This document shows, piece by piece, positions 29,192-38,528 of a stretch of 59,883 bases of DNA. Each line of letters opens with the position of its first letter. Position 1 is the first letter of the stretch. Both the position numbers and the translations under genes were made by a program. The notes beneath the pieces are model-generated. The model worked only from the letters and a program-made list of their open reading frames with translations, was not told the DNA's origin and ran no database searches. Source of the stretch: Chloroflexota bacterium (lineage in GTDB: Bacteria > Chloroflexota > Limnocylindria > Limnocylindrales > CSP1-4); contig PMYK01000011.1 in the NCBI GenBank assembly GCA_003171255.1, forward strand, positions 3,508 through 63,390. Direction: 5' to 3'.

Positions 29192-29340
29192 AAATCGCGG
29201 CCGCGTGCCGCCCCTCGGATTCCTGTCGCGCCGCGGGTTCGCGGGACGGGACCTTTGGCCCGGCCGAGAACCGATGGGGGTGCCGGCCCGTACCCACGAT
29301 GCAACGCGACCAGAGCCCAAGCAAACCAGGAGATACTAAG

Positions 29341-29925
29341 ATGCGTCCCAGTTCCCGTTGGACATCGCTCGCCGGCCTCGCCGTCGGCGTGGCAGTCATC
29401 GCGAGTGCCTGCTCGTCCGCTGCCGCCACGCCGGCGGCCGCGGTCCTTGGAGCCACCTCAATGCCGACTTCGGCCGGTCCGGTCGGAGCCACGAGCATGA
29501 CTCTCGGGTCGACCAACAGCCCGACCCTCGGCGCGTACCTCACCGGCCAGAACGGCATGACGCTATACGTCCTGAACAAGGACACGCCGGATACCAGCAC
29601 CTGCTCGGGCGCTTGCGCCACAAACTGGCCGCCCCTCACGGTCGCGGCCGGAGCAACCGTCACAGGCCCCAGCGGCGCCATGAGCTCATTCGGTCAAGTC
29701 GCCCGCACCGACGGGACAGTCCAGATCGCCTACAACCACATGCCGCTCTACTACTTCGCCGGCGACTCGGCCGCGGGAGATACCAACGGCCAGGGCAAGA
29801 ACGGCACCTGGTTCGTCGCTCCGGTGAGCGGATCGCTCACGGCGGCCCCGGCGGCAAGCTCGGCGGCCCCGGCGGCAAGCTCGGCGGCCAGCCCCGCGAT
29901 AAGCATGCCGATCAGCGGCTACTAG
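29341..29925 (+). CDS. COG4315-type secreted lipoprotein
   Basis: The 194-residue protein begins with a lipoprotein signal ending ASACSS (C24). After a low-complexity linker come two copies of the COG4315 repeat: GMTLYVLNKDTPDTSTCSGA with CATNWPPL, then MPLYYFAGDSAAGDTNGQGK with NGTWFV. The C-terminus has the AAPAASSA repeat encoded by a 21-bp DNA duplication (about 29844-29893). The family is widespread in soil bacteria and of unknown function; a surface-exposed, possibly redox or binding role is suggested by the conserved Cys pair. ATG 29341 follows AGGAGAT. A terminator follows. Confidence 0.88.
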   Translation: MRPSSRWTSLAGLAVGVAVIASACSSAAATPAAAVLGATSMPTSAGPVGATSMTLGSTNSPTLGAYLTGQNGMTLYVLNKDTPDTSTCSGACATNWPPLTVAAGATVTGPSGAMSSFGQVARTDGTVQIAYNHMPLYYFAGDSAAGDTNGQGKNGTWFVAPVSGSLTAAPAASSAAPAASSAASPAISMPISGY

Positions 29926-29967
29926 AACCGAGGCGGCGCCGAGCCGCCACCTGATTGCTGTCCCGAG

Positions 29968-30000
29968 CCCGCCGGCGCCCAACCGGCGGGTTCGTGTTTC
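29968..30000 (+). terminator. Rho-independent terminator of the COG4315 lipoprotein gene
   Basis: CCCGCCGG (29968-29975) and CCGGCGGG (29983-29990) form a perfect 8-bp stem with a 7-nt loop, followed by TTCGTGTTTC. It ends at the stop codon of the convergent SGNH gene. Confidence 0.8.
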
Positions 30001-30863
30001 TACACGCCCGAGGGCGCGAGGAGCAGGCCGCGATCGCCGGGTTCGGACGTGGCGACGAGGGCCCGTTCGAACGCTTCGGCGATGACTCGATAGCCCCGGA
30101 CATTGGCATGAACGTCCGGACCGAGGGGCGGCGGCTCGCCTCCCCAGGTCCACTCGCACGCTCGGGCGACGTTGATTGGCACTCGCCCGACGCCCGCCAG
30201 CTCAACCTGAGTCTCGAAGTCGATGGTCGCGAAGGCTCCCTCGACGTCGGCCAGAACCAGACCCGCCTCCCGATAGATCTCACGGAAACAGGCGTTGAAG
30301 GGCACCACGGCTTCCGAGACGGAGATGCGGGCCAACTCACGGCCAAGCGGTCCGTCGAGCCAGTGCGGAAGAAACGGGTCGTAGATGGTCATGCCGGCGA
30401 TCGGCGTGCCAGGTCCGGCGGCGTCTTGAAGCGTGGCCAGAATGCCGGGCAGGTTCCTGCCAATGCTGGCCAAGCCGGCGGGGATTGCCTCCAGGACGTA
30501 GCTCTCCAGGTCGTTGAGGCCGATGTCGACTGTCACGAAGGCGACCGACCCGCGATGGGCGTGCAGGAAGGCGACGGCCTCGTCGAGCTGGCTGCCGTGC
30601 GGGTACTCGGTCAGTCCGCCTTCGATCATGGTCGTCGTCGACTCGCCGGGGTAGCCGAGCTTGACCGTCCGCAGGTTCGGCAGGCGCCGGCGCGCAATCG
30701 TCGCCAGCTGATCCGCATAGCCCTCATCGGTGCGGAACTGCCGATTCTCGGGGCCGATCGGCTGCACGCCTGCGGCCAGCGAATCGCCGAGCGAGAGGTA
30801 GAAGATCGGCGCGGCATCGCCGCGGACTGCTGCCTCACCTCGCCCCCATCGTCGCTCGCTCAT
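30000..30863 (-). CDS. SGNH/GDSL-family hydrolase
   Basis: The 287-residue protein has SGNH block I with the nucleophile Ser in YLSLGDSLAAGVQ, a Gly in GYPGEST, block III Asn in TVDIGLNDLES, and block V Asp-x-x-His in LGPDVHANVRGY. Such enzymes are esterases, lipases or deacetylases; the natural substrate is unknown. There is no clear signal peptide. ATG 30863 is favoured because TAGGCT (30871-30876) lies 7 nt upstream with no Shine-Dalgarno, fitting a leaderless mRNA. An upstream in-frame Met gives an implausible basic extension. Confidence 0.88.
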   Translation of the reverse strand: MSERRWGRGEAAVRGDAAPIFYLSLGDSLAAGVQPIGPENRQFRTDEGYADQLATIARRRLPNLRTVKLGYPGESTTTMIEGGLTEYPHGSQLDEAVAFLHAHRGSVAFVTVDIGLNDLESYVLEAIPAGLASIGRNLPGILATLQDAAGPGTPIAGMTIYDPFLPHWLDGPLGRELARISVSEAVVPFNACFREIYREAGLVLADVEGAFATIDFETQVELAGVGRVPINVARACEWTWGGEPPPLGPDVHANVRGYRVIAEAFERALVATSEPGDRGLLLAPSGV

Positions 30864-31030
30864 GTGGGGGAGCCTACCAGCCGGCTCGCGGCACGAGTGT
30901 CGGCTCGCGGACATCCGCCGGAACCGCGATACTTGCCCGACCAGAAGCAGACAATCCGGCCGAACACACCGCAGCGGAAATCAGTGCGCCGCGGGGGCTG
31001 AACGGTGCGGGCCCACGGAGACACTGGCCG

Positions 31031-32419
31031 GTGCTCGACGCCGTCAAGGGAGTCGAATCGATCGTCGACGAAGTGCCGGCCCCGGCAGCCGCGGCGCAGA
31101 CTCACGATGCTCATGGGCGGCCGACGAAGCAGCTGCCACGCGGCCAGCTGATCCGCATCTCGCTGTACTGGCTGGGCATCTCGACGGTCTGGAGCGGGAT
31201 CCTGGACATCGTCAACGGTCGCCTGCAGTTCGGCCAGCTCGGCGTGAAGGGGTCCGAGGGGCTCGGAGCTCTCCAGATCGCACTCATAGGCACGGTCATC
31301 GCGATCGCGGTTCAGCCGACGGTCGGTTCGATAAGCGACTACACGATCACGCGCTGGGGTCGACGCAAGCCATACATCTTCATCGGCGGAACGCTCGATG
31401 TGATCTTCCTCTACGGAATCGCCACCTCGAACGGCGTCGCCGCGATCGGCGCTTTCGTCGCCCTCCTCCAGTTCAGCTCCAACTTCGCGCAGGGTCCCTT
31501 CCAGGGCTACGTTCCGGACCTGGTTCCGGGCAGGCAGGTCGGGACCGCCTCTGGGCTGCTGGGGCTCTTCTCGGCTCTGGGCAATCTCGTCGGCTATGGC
31601 GCCGCAGCGCTGGCCGTTCGCCAGAGCGCCAGCGACCCGAACGCCTTCTTCTACGGCACGATGGCGATCGGGCTGGTCGAGTTCGTGGCGATGCTCGGGG
31701 TCGTCATGGGCGTGCACGAGGGAACGCGCGTGAAGTCCCGCCATGGGCGATCCTGGTTCGCCGTCGCCAAAGAGGCCTGGGGACTGGACATCCTACGGGA
31801 GCGGAGCTTCCTCTGGCTCGTCGGCTCGCGGCTGTTCATCCTGATCGCTGCGTCGATGTACCCGATCATGAGCACTTTCTACCTGGCCCAGGTGTTCGGC
31901 CTTGATGCCCAACAGACTGGTGACACGAAGATCCTGCTCCTCGGCATCGTGGCCGCATGCCTGACCGTCGCCGTACTGCCAGCGGCGCGGTTGTCGGACC
32001 GGCTGGGGCGCAAGAAGATCATCTACTTGTCTTGTGGAGTAGGCGCGCTCGGCCTGGGCCTTGGCGCGGTCGCCCCGATCCTCCCGGTCGCCATGCTGGG
32101 TGCCGCCCTCTTTGCACTCTCGGCCGGCTCCTTCCTAGCCGTGGACTGGGCGCTGATGAGCGACATCGTCCCCAAGGCGTCGACGGGTCGATACATGGGC
32201 ATTTCGAACGTGGCCACGGCGTCTGCAGGCACGGTAGCGCTGGCACTCGGTGGAGCCGGGGTCATGGACATCGTCAACGGGGCCTTCGGATACGGCACGG
32301 GACCGCGAGCGGCCCTGCTCCTCGGTGTGCTCTGCTACATAGTCGGAGCTCTCCTGCTGAAGCCCGTAGTCGAAGCGCGACGGGAGGACGCCGAGGCGCA
32401 ACTCGAGCCGGTAGCCTAG
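31031..32419 (+). CDS. MFS transporter, SLC45/sugar-symporter-like
   Basis: The 462-residue protein has twelve predicted membrane segments. TVGSISDYTITRWGRRKPYI between TM2 and TM3 matches the D-x3-R-x-GRR-x-P pattern of sucrose and SLC45-type transporters and GPH-like sugar symporters. LSDRLGRKKII in the second half is the paired MFS signature. A sugar or glycoside substrate is plausible but not shown. The GTG start at 31031 has CGGAGA about 11 nt upstream. The SDR and manA genes follow on the same strand, but gaps of about 50-90 nt leave co-transcription open. Confidence 0.85.
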   Translation: MLDAVKGVESIVDEVPAPAAAAQTHDAHGRPTKQLPRGQLIRISLYWLGISTVWSGILDIVNGRLQFGQLGVKGSEGLGALQIALIGTVIAIAVQPTVGSISDYTITRWGRRKPYIFIGGTLDVIFLYGIATSNGVAAIGAFVALLQFSSNFAQGPFQGYVPDLVPGRQVGTASGLLGLFSALGNLVGYGAAALAVRQSASDPNAFFYGTMAIGLVEFVAMLGVVMGVHEGTRVKSRHGRSWFAVAKEAWGLDILRERSFLWLVGSRLFILIAASMYPIMSTFYLAQVFGLDAQQTGDTKILLLGIVAACLTVAVLPAARLSDRLGRKKIIYLSCGVGALGLGLGAVAPILPVAMLGAALFALSAGSFLAVDWALMSDIVPKASTGRYMGISNVATASAGTVALALGGAGVMDIVNGAFGYGTGPRAALLLGVLCYIVGALLLKPVVEARREDAEAQLEPVA

Positions 32420-32512
32420 CCGCGCCGTAGGCGTCTGGCCCGGGCGCTGTGGGTGCGGCCCCGGAGGCACAGCAACCCGACACGCCACGTCGCCGTGCGC
32501 GATGATGGACAG

Positions 32513-33283
32513 GTGGAACGCCCCGACTTCGATCTCACCGGGCAGGTGGCGCTCGTAACGGGTGCCGGCCGTGGCATCGGCCGCGACCTGGCCAGGGCCC
32601 TCGCCGCATGCGGAGCCACCGTTCTGGCGGGCGTCCGCTCCCCCGTCGATTCGCCCGAGTCCGCCGCCGTGGCATGGTCCGCACCGGCTGCCGGCAGCGT
32701 CCGGCCCGTGACCCTGGACGTCACGGACGTGGTGGCGACTCGCCAGGCCGTCGACCGCATCGCCGCCGACCACGGCCGGATCGACATCCTGGTCAACAAC
32801 GCCGGCCTGGGCGCCAACCACGACGCCGTCGATGTCACCGAGGCCGATTGGGACACGATGATGTCGGTCAATCTCAAGGGGCTGTTCTTCACCAGCCAGG
32901 CCGTCGGCCGGCACATGATCGAGCGCGGCTACGGCCGCATAGTCAACATGAGCTCGCAGGCCGGCCTCGTGGGTATCCGGCGCCACGCCGTCTACTCGGC
33001 CAGCAAGGGCGGCGTGAACCTCGTGACGAAGGTCCTCGCCCTCGAATGGGCGCCTTTCGGCGTCACGGTCAACGCCATTGCTCCGACGTGGATCTACACG
33101 CCCGGAACTGCTGAGCGGCTCGACGATCCGGCCTTCCTGGCGACCGTGCTGGAGCGCATACCCGTCGGGCGCGTTGGCTCGACCGCCGATGTCGCCGCCG
33201 CCGTTGTCTTCCTCGCGTCGCGGGCCGCTGGTCTGGTCACCGGATCCGTTCTGCCCGTCGACGGCGGGTGGACTGCCCAGTAG
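32513..33283 (+). CDS. Short-chain dehydrogenase/reductase
   Basis: The classical SDR has a Rossmann start VALVTGAGRGIGRDLARALA (TGxxxGIG cofactor motif) and IDILVNNAGLG (NNAG). The catalytic Ser is in NMSSQAGLVG and the YxxxK pair is YSASKGG. The C-terminal TGSVLPVDGGWTAQ is typical of the FabG/glucose-dehydrogenase group. The enzyme is NAD(P)-dependent and cytosolic; the substrate is unknown. The start is uncertain: GTG 32513 begins directly before FDLTGQVAL and gives 256 residues, the usual family length. GTG 32453 would add 20 residues unlike the family. Confidence 0.9.
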   Translation: MERPDFDLTGQVALVTGAGRGIGRDLARALAACGATVLAGVRSPVDSPESAAVAWSAPAAGSVRPVTLDVTDVVATRQAVDRIAADHGRIDILVNNAGLGANHDAVDVTEADWDTMMSVNLKGLFFTSQAVGRHMIERGYGRIVNMSSQAGLVGIRRHAVYSASKGGVNLVTKVLALEWAPFGVTVNAIAPTWIYTPGTAERLDDPAFLATVLERIPVGRVGSTADVAAAVVFLASRAAGLVTGSVLPVDGGWTAQ

Positions 33284-33338
33284 GCATGGGCGCGCAGGCA
33301 CGGCTCCGCGCGGCCGTTTTGCTGCTAGCCTGCGGGCT

Positions 33339-34304
33339 GTGAGTCGGCTTGACCAGAATCTGCTAACCCTCGAGCCCCAGTACCACGAGCGCATATGGGG
33401 CGGCCAGCGTTTGCGCGTTGGAAATCCACCGATTGGCGAAGCGTGGATTGCCTATGGCCCCAGCCGTGTCGCCGGAGGGCCGCTGGCGGGGCGAACGCTG
33501 GACGATCTGGCAGCCACCAACGGTCCGGGGTTGCTTGGAGACTCGGTGGCGGATCGGTTCGGGGCCCGCTTCCCGGTGCTGATCAAGCTCCTCGATTGTG
33601 CCGACTGGCTGTCCGTGCAGGTCCATCCGAACGACGAGCAGGCGCGGCGTATGGTCGGGCCGGGCGAGAACGGCAAGACCGAGGCGTGGTACTTCATCGA
33701 CACAGAGGCGGGCGCGCAGATCATGGCCGGCGTCAAGGAGGGCGTAGGACGGGCCGAGCTGACGACCGCGATCCGTCAGGGCGGCATCACCCGGGTGGCA
33801 GAGCACGTTGCCGTTCACGACGGCGATGCGATCCTCATTCCCGCCGGTACGCTCCACGCCCTCGGGCCGGGGCTCCTGCTCTATGAGATCCAGCAGGCAA
33901 GCGACACGACCTACCGCGTATACGACTGGGATCGGCCGCAATCGGCTGGGCGAAAGCTCCACATCGAGGAATCGGTCGAGGTCACCTTGCCGGTCGGACC
34001 GACCGAACTGCGACACCCACAGGTCTTCACCGAGACCGCCACCGCATCGGCGATCGAATGTGCCTACTTCAAGATCGATCTGGTCGACGTATCGCCCGCC
34101 GGTGGACCGCTCGCGGCCGACACCGAGGGCCGCAGATTCCACATTGTCACCGTAATCGATGGCGCGGCCGAGGTCCGCTGCGCCGCCGAGCGAATCCGCC
34201 TGAACCGATTCGAGACGGCCCTCGTTGCGGGCTCGGCCGGAGCGTACGAGATCGGGGCGATCGACGGACCGGCCCGTCTGCTGCGCGCGGCTGTGCCAAA
34301 CTAG
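33339..34304 (+). CDS. manA: Mannose-6-phosphate isomerase, class I
   Basis: ManA interconverts mannose-6-phosphate and fructose-6-phosphate. The 321 residues fit the short bacterial type. Zinc ligands are visible in LSVQVHPNDEQA (Gln, His), a following Glu in KTEAWYF, and the later His in IPAGTLHALGPG. The YRVYDWDRP segment is also conserved. GTG 33339 is chosen because the conserved N-terminus (LEPQYHERIWGG) starts about 10 residues later and TAGCCT (33326-33331) lies 7 nt upstream, suggesting a leaderless mRNA. It would link beta-mannosidase-derived mannose to glycolysis or supply GDP-mannose. Confidence 0.93.
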   Translation: MSRLDQNLLTLEPQYHERIWGGQRLRVGNPPIGEAWIAYGPSRVAGGPLAGRTLDDLAATNGPGLLGDSVADRFGARFPVLIKLLDCADWLSVQVHPNDEQARRMVGPGENGKTEAWYFIDTEAGAQIMAGVKEGVGRAELTTAIRQGGITRVAEHVAVHDGDAILIPAGTLHALGPGLLLYEIQQASDTTYRVYDWDRPQSAGRKLHIEESVEVTLPVGPTELRHPQVFTETATASAIECAYFKIDLVDVSPAGGPLAADTEGRRFHIVTVIDGAAEVRCAAERIRLNRFETALVAGSAGAYEIGAIDGPARLLRAAVPN

Positions 34305-34338
34305 GCCCGAGAGGCTGGAGAGGCGAGGAGGAGAAGCG

Positions 34339-35238
34339 ATGCTAGTCGGCGTGATGATTCCCCAGGGCTGGAAGTATGAGTACAACGGCTGGGACGCGGC
34401 CGACGCCTGGGATCGAACCCTGGAGCTGGCGCGCGACGCCGAAACCCTAGGCTTCGAGTCGGAGTGGGTCTTCGACCATTTCCACACCGTGCCCGAGCCG
34501 CTCGACGAGATCACCTTCGAGTCATTCACCACGCTGACTGCGATGGCCGGCGTCACCCAGCGGGTCCGACTCGGCCACATGGTCATCTGCAACGGATTCC
34601 GGAACCCCGCCCTTGTCGCCAAGCTGGCGTCAACGCTGGACGTCGCGAGCGGCGGCCGGTTCGAGCTCGGCATCGGCGCGGGCTGGAAGGAAGACGAGTG
34701 GCTGGGCTACGGCTACGGCTTCCCCTCCACGGGCGACCGGCTGAAGGCCCTCGGCGACGGCCTCGAGATCATCACCCGGATGCTCGCCCCGGGCCACGCC
34801 ACGTACCGCGGCCGCTTCAACCGCGTCGTGGATGCGGTCAACGTCCCCAAGGGGATCCAGCAGCCGCGAATACCGATCATCGTCGGTGGCAACGGCCCAC
34901 ACGTGACGTGGCGGCTCGCCGCTCGCTATGCCGACGAGTTGAACCTGGTCTACACGGGCACCGAGGAGGTGGCCGCGAGCCTTCCGATCATCAAGTCGCG
35001 GTGCGAGGAGATCGGCCGCGACCCGGCCACGCTCAAGGTCTCCTTCTACTGCCGCGACGAGGATATCCGCGAGCCCGGCCAGGCCCGCGTCGACTTCATA
35101 GCCCGCTGCGCCGAGATCGGCCTGAGCCGGCTCGTCGCCTTCCCGACCCGCTGGGAACCGACGATCGAGACGCAGGCCCGCTTCGCCGAGGACTGCCTGA
35201 AGGCCGGCATCGAGCTAGCGAAGACATCGGCCAGCTGA
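34339..35238 (+). CDS. LLM-class F420-dependent oxidoreductase
   Basis: The 299-residue luciferase-like TIM-barrel protein opens MLVGVMIPQGWKYEYNGWDA, has ESEWVFDHFHTVPEPL near residue 40, and RFELGIGAGWKEDEWLGYGY near 108. These segments are typical of the TIGR03560 group of F420-dependent LLM oxidoreductases. The deazaflavin cofactor is inferred from family. The substrate is unknown. ATG 34339 follows GAGGAGGAG, a strong ribosome binding site, 34 nt after manA. The GNAT gene starts 23 nt after its stop, so the two may be co-transcribed. Confidence 0.9.
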   Translation: MLVGVMIPQGWKYEYNGWDAADAWDRTLELARDAETLGFESEWVFDHFHTVPEPLDEITFESFTTLTAMAGVTQRVRLGHMVICNGFRNPALVAKLASTLDVASGGRFELGIGAGWKEDEWLGYGYGFPSTGDRLKALGDGLEIITRMLAPGHATYRGRFNRVVDAVNVPKGIQQPRIPIIVGGNGPHVTWRLAARYADELNLVYTGTEEVAASLPIIKSRCEEIGRDPATLKVSFYCRDEDIREPGQARVDFIARCAEIGLSRLVAFPTRWEPTIETQARFAEDCLKAGIELAKTSAS

Positions 35239-35261
35239 CCGTGCGGCGCCGAGGAACGAAG

Positions 35262-35783
35262 GTGGTGATCCGCCAAGCTCGGTCCGAAGACATCTCATCT
35301 CTTCGAGACATCGAGTCGGCCGCAGGACGGCTCTTCGCGCAGATCGGGATGCAAGAGGTAGCCGACGACGAGCCGCTCTCGGAGGATTCCCTTCGCGGTT
35401 TCCAGAGCGAAGGACGAGCCTGGGTCGCGGTCGATGATTCCGATCGACCGGTTGGCTATTTAGTGGCCGACGTCCTGGATGGGAACGCCCACATCGAACA
35501 GGTGTCGGTGCGACCCGAGAACATGCGCAAAGGTCTGGGTCGGGCGCTGATTGAGCACCTGGCGACTTGGGCCACCGAACGGGGTATGCCGGCTCTCACT
35601 CTGACCACGTTCGCCGACGTTCCCTGGAACGGCCCATATTACGAACGACTTGGCTTCGAGAGACTGTCAGAAGAAGAGATTGCGCCGGGACTCCAGGGCA
35701 GACGAGATTGGGAGCGAGCGAGCGGTCTCGACGGGTGGCCGCGAGTTTGTATGCGTCGCTCCCTCCGATCTAGGTCAGCTTGA
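35262..35783 (+). CDS. GNAT-family N-acetyltransferase
   Basis: The 173-residue protein has a single GNAT domain: strand-helix start VVIRQARSEDISSLRDIES, motif A with the acetyl-CoA pyrophosphate loop VSVRPENMRKGLGRALIEHL (R/Q-x-x-G-x-G/A type), and the motif B segment NGPYYERLGFERL. The acceptor is unknown; both small-molecule and protein acetylation are possible. The start is GTG 35262 or the adjacent GTG 35265, preceded by GAGGAACG. Its 3' end overlaps the convergent aldo/keto reductase by 14 nt. Confidence 0.86.
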   Translation: MVIRQARSEDISSLRDIESAAGRLFAQIGMQEVADDEPLSEDSLRGFQSEGRAWVAVDDSDRPVGYLVADVLDGNAHIEQVSVRPENMRKGLGRALIEHLATWATERGMPALTLTTFADVPWNGPYYERLGFERLSEEEIAPGLQGRRDWERASGLDGWPRVCMRRSLRSRSA

Positions 35784-36777
35784 TCGATTCCTGCCCGACT
35801 CCCAGCCGCTCGACAGTCACCGCGATCTCGTTCAGATCGGCCGCCGAGAGTTCGAGCGAGCCGGCCGGCAGCCAGCCGTCGACCTGCGACGCCGTTCGAG
35901 CCCCGACGATCGCGCCACTGACCCCGGGCTGAGCTAGAACCCATGCCACGGCGACCGCGGAGACGGTCGTTCCGTGGCGACCGGCGATCGGCCGCAACGA
36001 ATCTCGCAACGCCAGGTTCCGCGTCAGGGCCGGCTCGGTGTGGCTGTCGGAGCGGCGCCGCCAATCCTCGCCGGACATGGCCTCCACATGCTCACGGGAG
36101 AACGATTCGGTGAGGATGCCGGACGCCATCGGGCTGTAGACGATGACGCCCGTGCCGTGCGCGGCGGCCCAGGGAATGACGTCGGCGCCGGACTCACGGT
36201 GGATCAGCGAGAACCCCGGCTGCAGCGAGTCCACGTGGCGAACCCGCTCGCATCGCTCCAGCAGCTCAACGTCGAAGTTGCTGACGCCGATTGCGCGGAC
36301 CTTGCCCTCGTCGACGAGGCGGCTCATCTCGCCCCAGGAATCCTCGATGGCTGTGCCCAGCTCATCGGGCCAGTGGATCTGGTAGAGGTCGATCCGCTCG
36401 ACTCCCAACCGGCGCAGCGAGCGCTCGGCCTCGACGCGGATGAAGGCCGGCTTCGCGTTGCGAACGGGCGCCTTGTAGTGGTCGGCGGGATCGAACTCCA
36501 TGCCGCATTTCGTGAAGACCATCGGCCGGTCCGCCGCGGCGATGCCGGCCAGGGCTCGAGCGACCACTTCCTCGGAGTGTCCCAGGCCGTAGATCGCGGC
36601 GGTGTCGATCCAGCTGACGCCCCCGGCCACGGCGCGACGGATCGCGCCGATCGACGACTCATCGTCCTGCGGACCCCAGCCGAACAGCCATCCGCCGCCG
36701 CCGACCGCCCACGAACCAAAGCCGACGGTCGTTATCTCGAGCCCGCTGGAGCCGAGCGGTCGCGTCTTGAGCGTCAC
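35770..36777 (-). CDS. Aldo/keto reductase
   Basis: The 335-residue NADPH-dependent reductase has a TIM barrel. The N-terminal hairpin and VGFGSWAVGGGGWLFG are followed by ISWIDTAAIYGLGHSEEVVA-like sequence (catalytic Asp and Tyr), the catalytic Lys in MVFTKCGME, and a His in YQIHWPDEL. VRAIGVSNF is also conserved. The C-terminal AWVLAQPGVSGAIVGARTASQ is the NADP-binding part of the YajO/Tas-like group. The start is GTG 36777 after GGAGGA. The substrate is unknown. Confidence 0.92.
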   Translation of the reverse strand: MTLKTRPLGSSGLEITTVGFGSWAVGGGGWLFGWGPQDDESSIGAIRRAVAGGVSWIDTAAIYGLGHSEEVVARALAGIAAADRPMVFTKCGMEFDPADHYKAPVRNAKPAFIRVEAERSLRRLGVERIDLYQIHWPDELGTAIEDSWGEMSRLVDEGKVRAIGVSNFDVELLERCERVRHVDSLQPGFSLIHRESGADVIPWAAAHGTGVIVYSPMASGILTESFSREHVEAMSGEDWRRRSDSHTEPALTRNLALRDSLRPIAGRHGTTVSAVAVAWVLAQPGVSGAIVGARTASQVDGWLPAGSLELSAADLNEIAVTVERLGVGQESIKLT

Positions 36778-36883
36778 GTTTCATTCCTCCGGTAGAGCGC
36801 CGACTGAGGCCGGCGATCGTATTCTGGCAGTCCGGGCAACCTCCGGCCGGCGCGCAATGGCGCGACACCGTACCCTTCCGTCG

Positions 36884-37387
36884 ATGGCACGGACGAGCGC
36901 TGGCATTCTGCTCTATCGCCTTCGAGAAGGAAGCGTCGATGTCCTCCTCGTCCACCCCGGCGGCCCGTTCTTCGGCCGCAAGGACCTGGGCAACTGGTCC
37001 ATACCGAAGGGCGAAGTCGACGGGGACGACGCCGACTACGAGGCGACGGCCCGTCGCGAGTTCCATGAGGAAGTAGGTCATCCGGTCCCGCCCGGTCCGC
37101 TGATCGAGCTCGGGTCGATCCGCCAGAAGAGCGGCAAGACGGTCTACGCCTGGGCAATCGAGGGTGACATCGATCCCGTCACGATGAGCAGCAACCTCAT
37201 CGAGTTCGAGTGGCCGCCCTTCTCGGGAAGCAAGAAGAGCTTCGGCGAAGTGGACAAGTGGGTCTACTACGGGCCGGCAGACGCCCGCGAGCACATCAAG
37301 GAGACCCAGATCCCGCTCCTCGACCGCCTGGACGCGGCGCTCGCGGCAGCAGCGGCGGCCGATCCGACCGATCGCTCGCCCCGATGA
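36884..37387 (+). CDS. NUDIX hydrolase
   Basis: The 167-residue protein has the NUDIX box GEVDGDDADYEATARREFHE followed by EVG, matching G-x5-E-x7-R-E-U-x-E-E-x-G, the Mg2+-binding site for cleaving nucleoside diphosphates linked to another moiety. The start MARTSAGILLYR and the LVHPGGPFFG segment resemble the group that includes predicted (di)nucleoside-polyphosphate or RNA-cap-like hydrolases. The substrate is unknown. TACCCT (36871-36876) is 7 nt before the ATG with no Shine-Dalgarno, so the mRNA is probably leaderless. Its stop overlaps the ABC ATPase start (ATGA). Confidence 0.9.
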   Translation: MARTSAGILLYRLREGSVDVLLVHPGGPFFGRKDLGNWSIPKGEVDGDDADYEATARREFHEEVGHPVPPGPLIELGSIRQKSGKTVYAWAIEGDIDPVTMSSNLIEFEWPPFSGSKKSFGEVDKWVYYGPADAREHIKETQIPLLDRLDAALAAAAAADPTDRSPR

Positions 37388-38196
37388 CGTCTACGTCCGC
37401 CGACGGCGAGGTGGTCGGCGTCCACGGCGTCTCGGTCATGCGATCGGGCAACCTGCTTCTCGACGGCATCGACTGGCGGGTCGGCGCCGGCGAGCGCTGG
37501 GTCCTGCTCGGACCAAACGGCAGCGGCAAGACCACTCTCGTCTCGGTGGCGGCCACGTATCTCTGGCCGTCGCGCGGCAGCGTGTCCGTGCTGGGCCGAG
37601 CCCTCGGAACCGTTGATGTGCGAGAACTCCGCAGGCACATCGGGATCGTGAGCGCGTCGCTGGAGGCGCGGGTCCCGCCCGGGCTGACTGCGCTGGACGT
37701 GGTCGTGGCCGGCGCCACGGGCGCCACCGCCCCGTGGTGGGATCGCCCTGATCGGGCCACGAAGGATCGCGCCGCTGAGATGCTCGATCTTGTCGGCTGC
37801 GCCGCCCTGCGCGATCGCCGCTTCGAGCTGCTCTCGTCGGGGGAGCGGCAGCGCGTCCAGATTGCGCGAGCCCTGATACTCGGCCCGGCATTGCTCCTCC
37901 TCGATGAGCCCGCCGCGGGCCTCGACCTCGGCGGCCGCGAGCAGCTCGCGGTGCTCCTCGCCCGACTCAACGCCCAGCCCGACCTCGCGGCAACGGTCGT
38001 GGTCACGCATCACGTGGAGGAGATCGCGCCCGGCACGACCCACGCCTTGATCCTTCGATCGGGCAGAGTTGTGGCGGCGGGACCAGTGGCGGAGACCGTG
38101 ACGAGCGCCGTCCTCACCCTGGCCTTCGGCCTGCCGTTGCACGTGACACGCGTCGGGGATCGCTTCGCCGCGCAGGCCACGGGGTCCGCGCGCTAG
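37384..38196 (+). CDS. ABC transporter ATP-binding protein
   Basis: The 270-residue ABC ATPase contains Walker A (GPNGSGKTTLVSVA), the signature LSSGERQRVQIARALI, Walker B (ALLLLDEPAAGLDLGG) and the switch His in VVVTHHVEEI. The closest pattern is the YlmA/ModF-like group of stand-alone ATPases. No permease or binding protein gene is adjacent, so it may not be part of a classical importer. ATG 37384 overlaps the NUDIX stop by 4 nt, indicating translational coupling. Confidence 0.9.
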   Translation: MTSTSADGEVVGVHGVSVMRSGNLLLDGIDWRVGAGERWVLLGPNGSGKTTLVSVAATYLWPSRGSVSVLGRALGTVDVRELRRHIGIVSASLEARVPPGLTALDVVVAGATGATAPWWDRPDRATKDRAAEMLDLVGCAALRDRRFELLSSGERQRVQIARALILGPALLLLDEPAAGLDLGGREQLAVLLARLNAQPDLAATVVVTHHVEEIAPGTTHALILRSGRVVAAGPVAETVTSAVLTLAFGLPLHVTRVGDRFAAQATGSAR

Positions 38197-38528
38197 CGCC
38201 GCCGAGCCCGTCGAGGCTCCGAATGCCGGATCCGGTGCCCGGAGGTAAGACGTTCTCGCCCGGTACCTTGCGGCAGTCCGACTGCCACGGGTTCGGGCTG
38301 GTCGGAGTGGTCGGCGCCCCTGCGGACACGCGTGAGTTACCTCAGTCCCGGCCTCGGTTCTCGGACATCTGAACCGAGCCGACTGGCCGACTGTCCACGA
38401 CCCGACTCACCTTGACCCGTGTGATTTGCGCCGACAGCCGCCCGGCCATGAGACCTGGGCGGGCAGGTGAACCTTCTGCTGTGAGGCCGACACTTGCCGG
38501 CCACGTCGATCGGTGCGCGACTAATTGG
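38197..38528. other. Intergenic region between the ABC ATPase and the small membrane peptide
   Basis: This region is 332 nt with no supported gene. The only structure I can name is an 8-bp hairpin, CTCGGTTC (38353-38360) with GAACCGAG (38371-38378), 156 nt after the ABC stop and lacking a T-tract. It could end the NUDIX-ABC transcript. Confidence 0.4.

Noticed and set aside
37384..38196. A complete ABC importer or exporter
   Set aside because: No membrane permease or binding protein gene lies next to the ATPase, so it was listed as an ATPase only.
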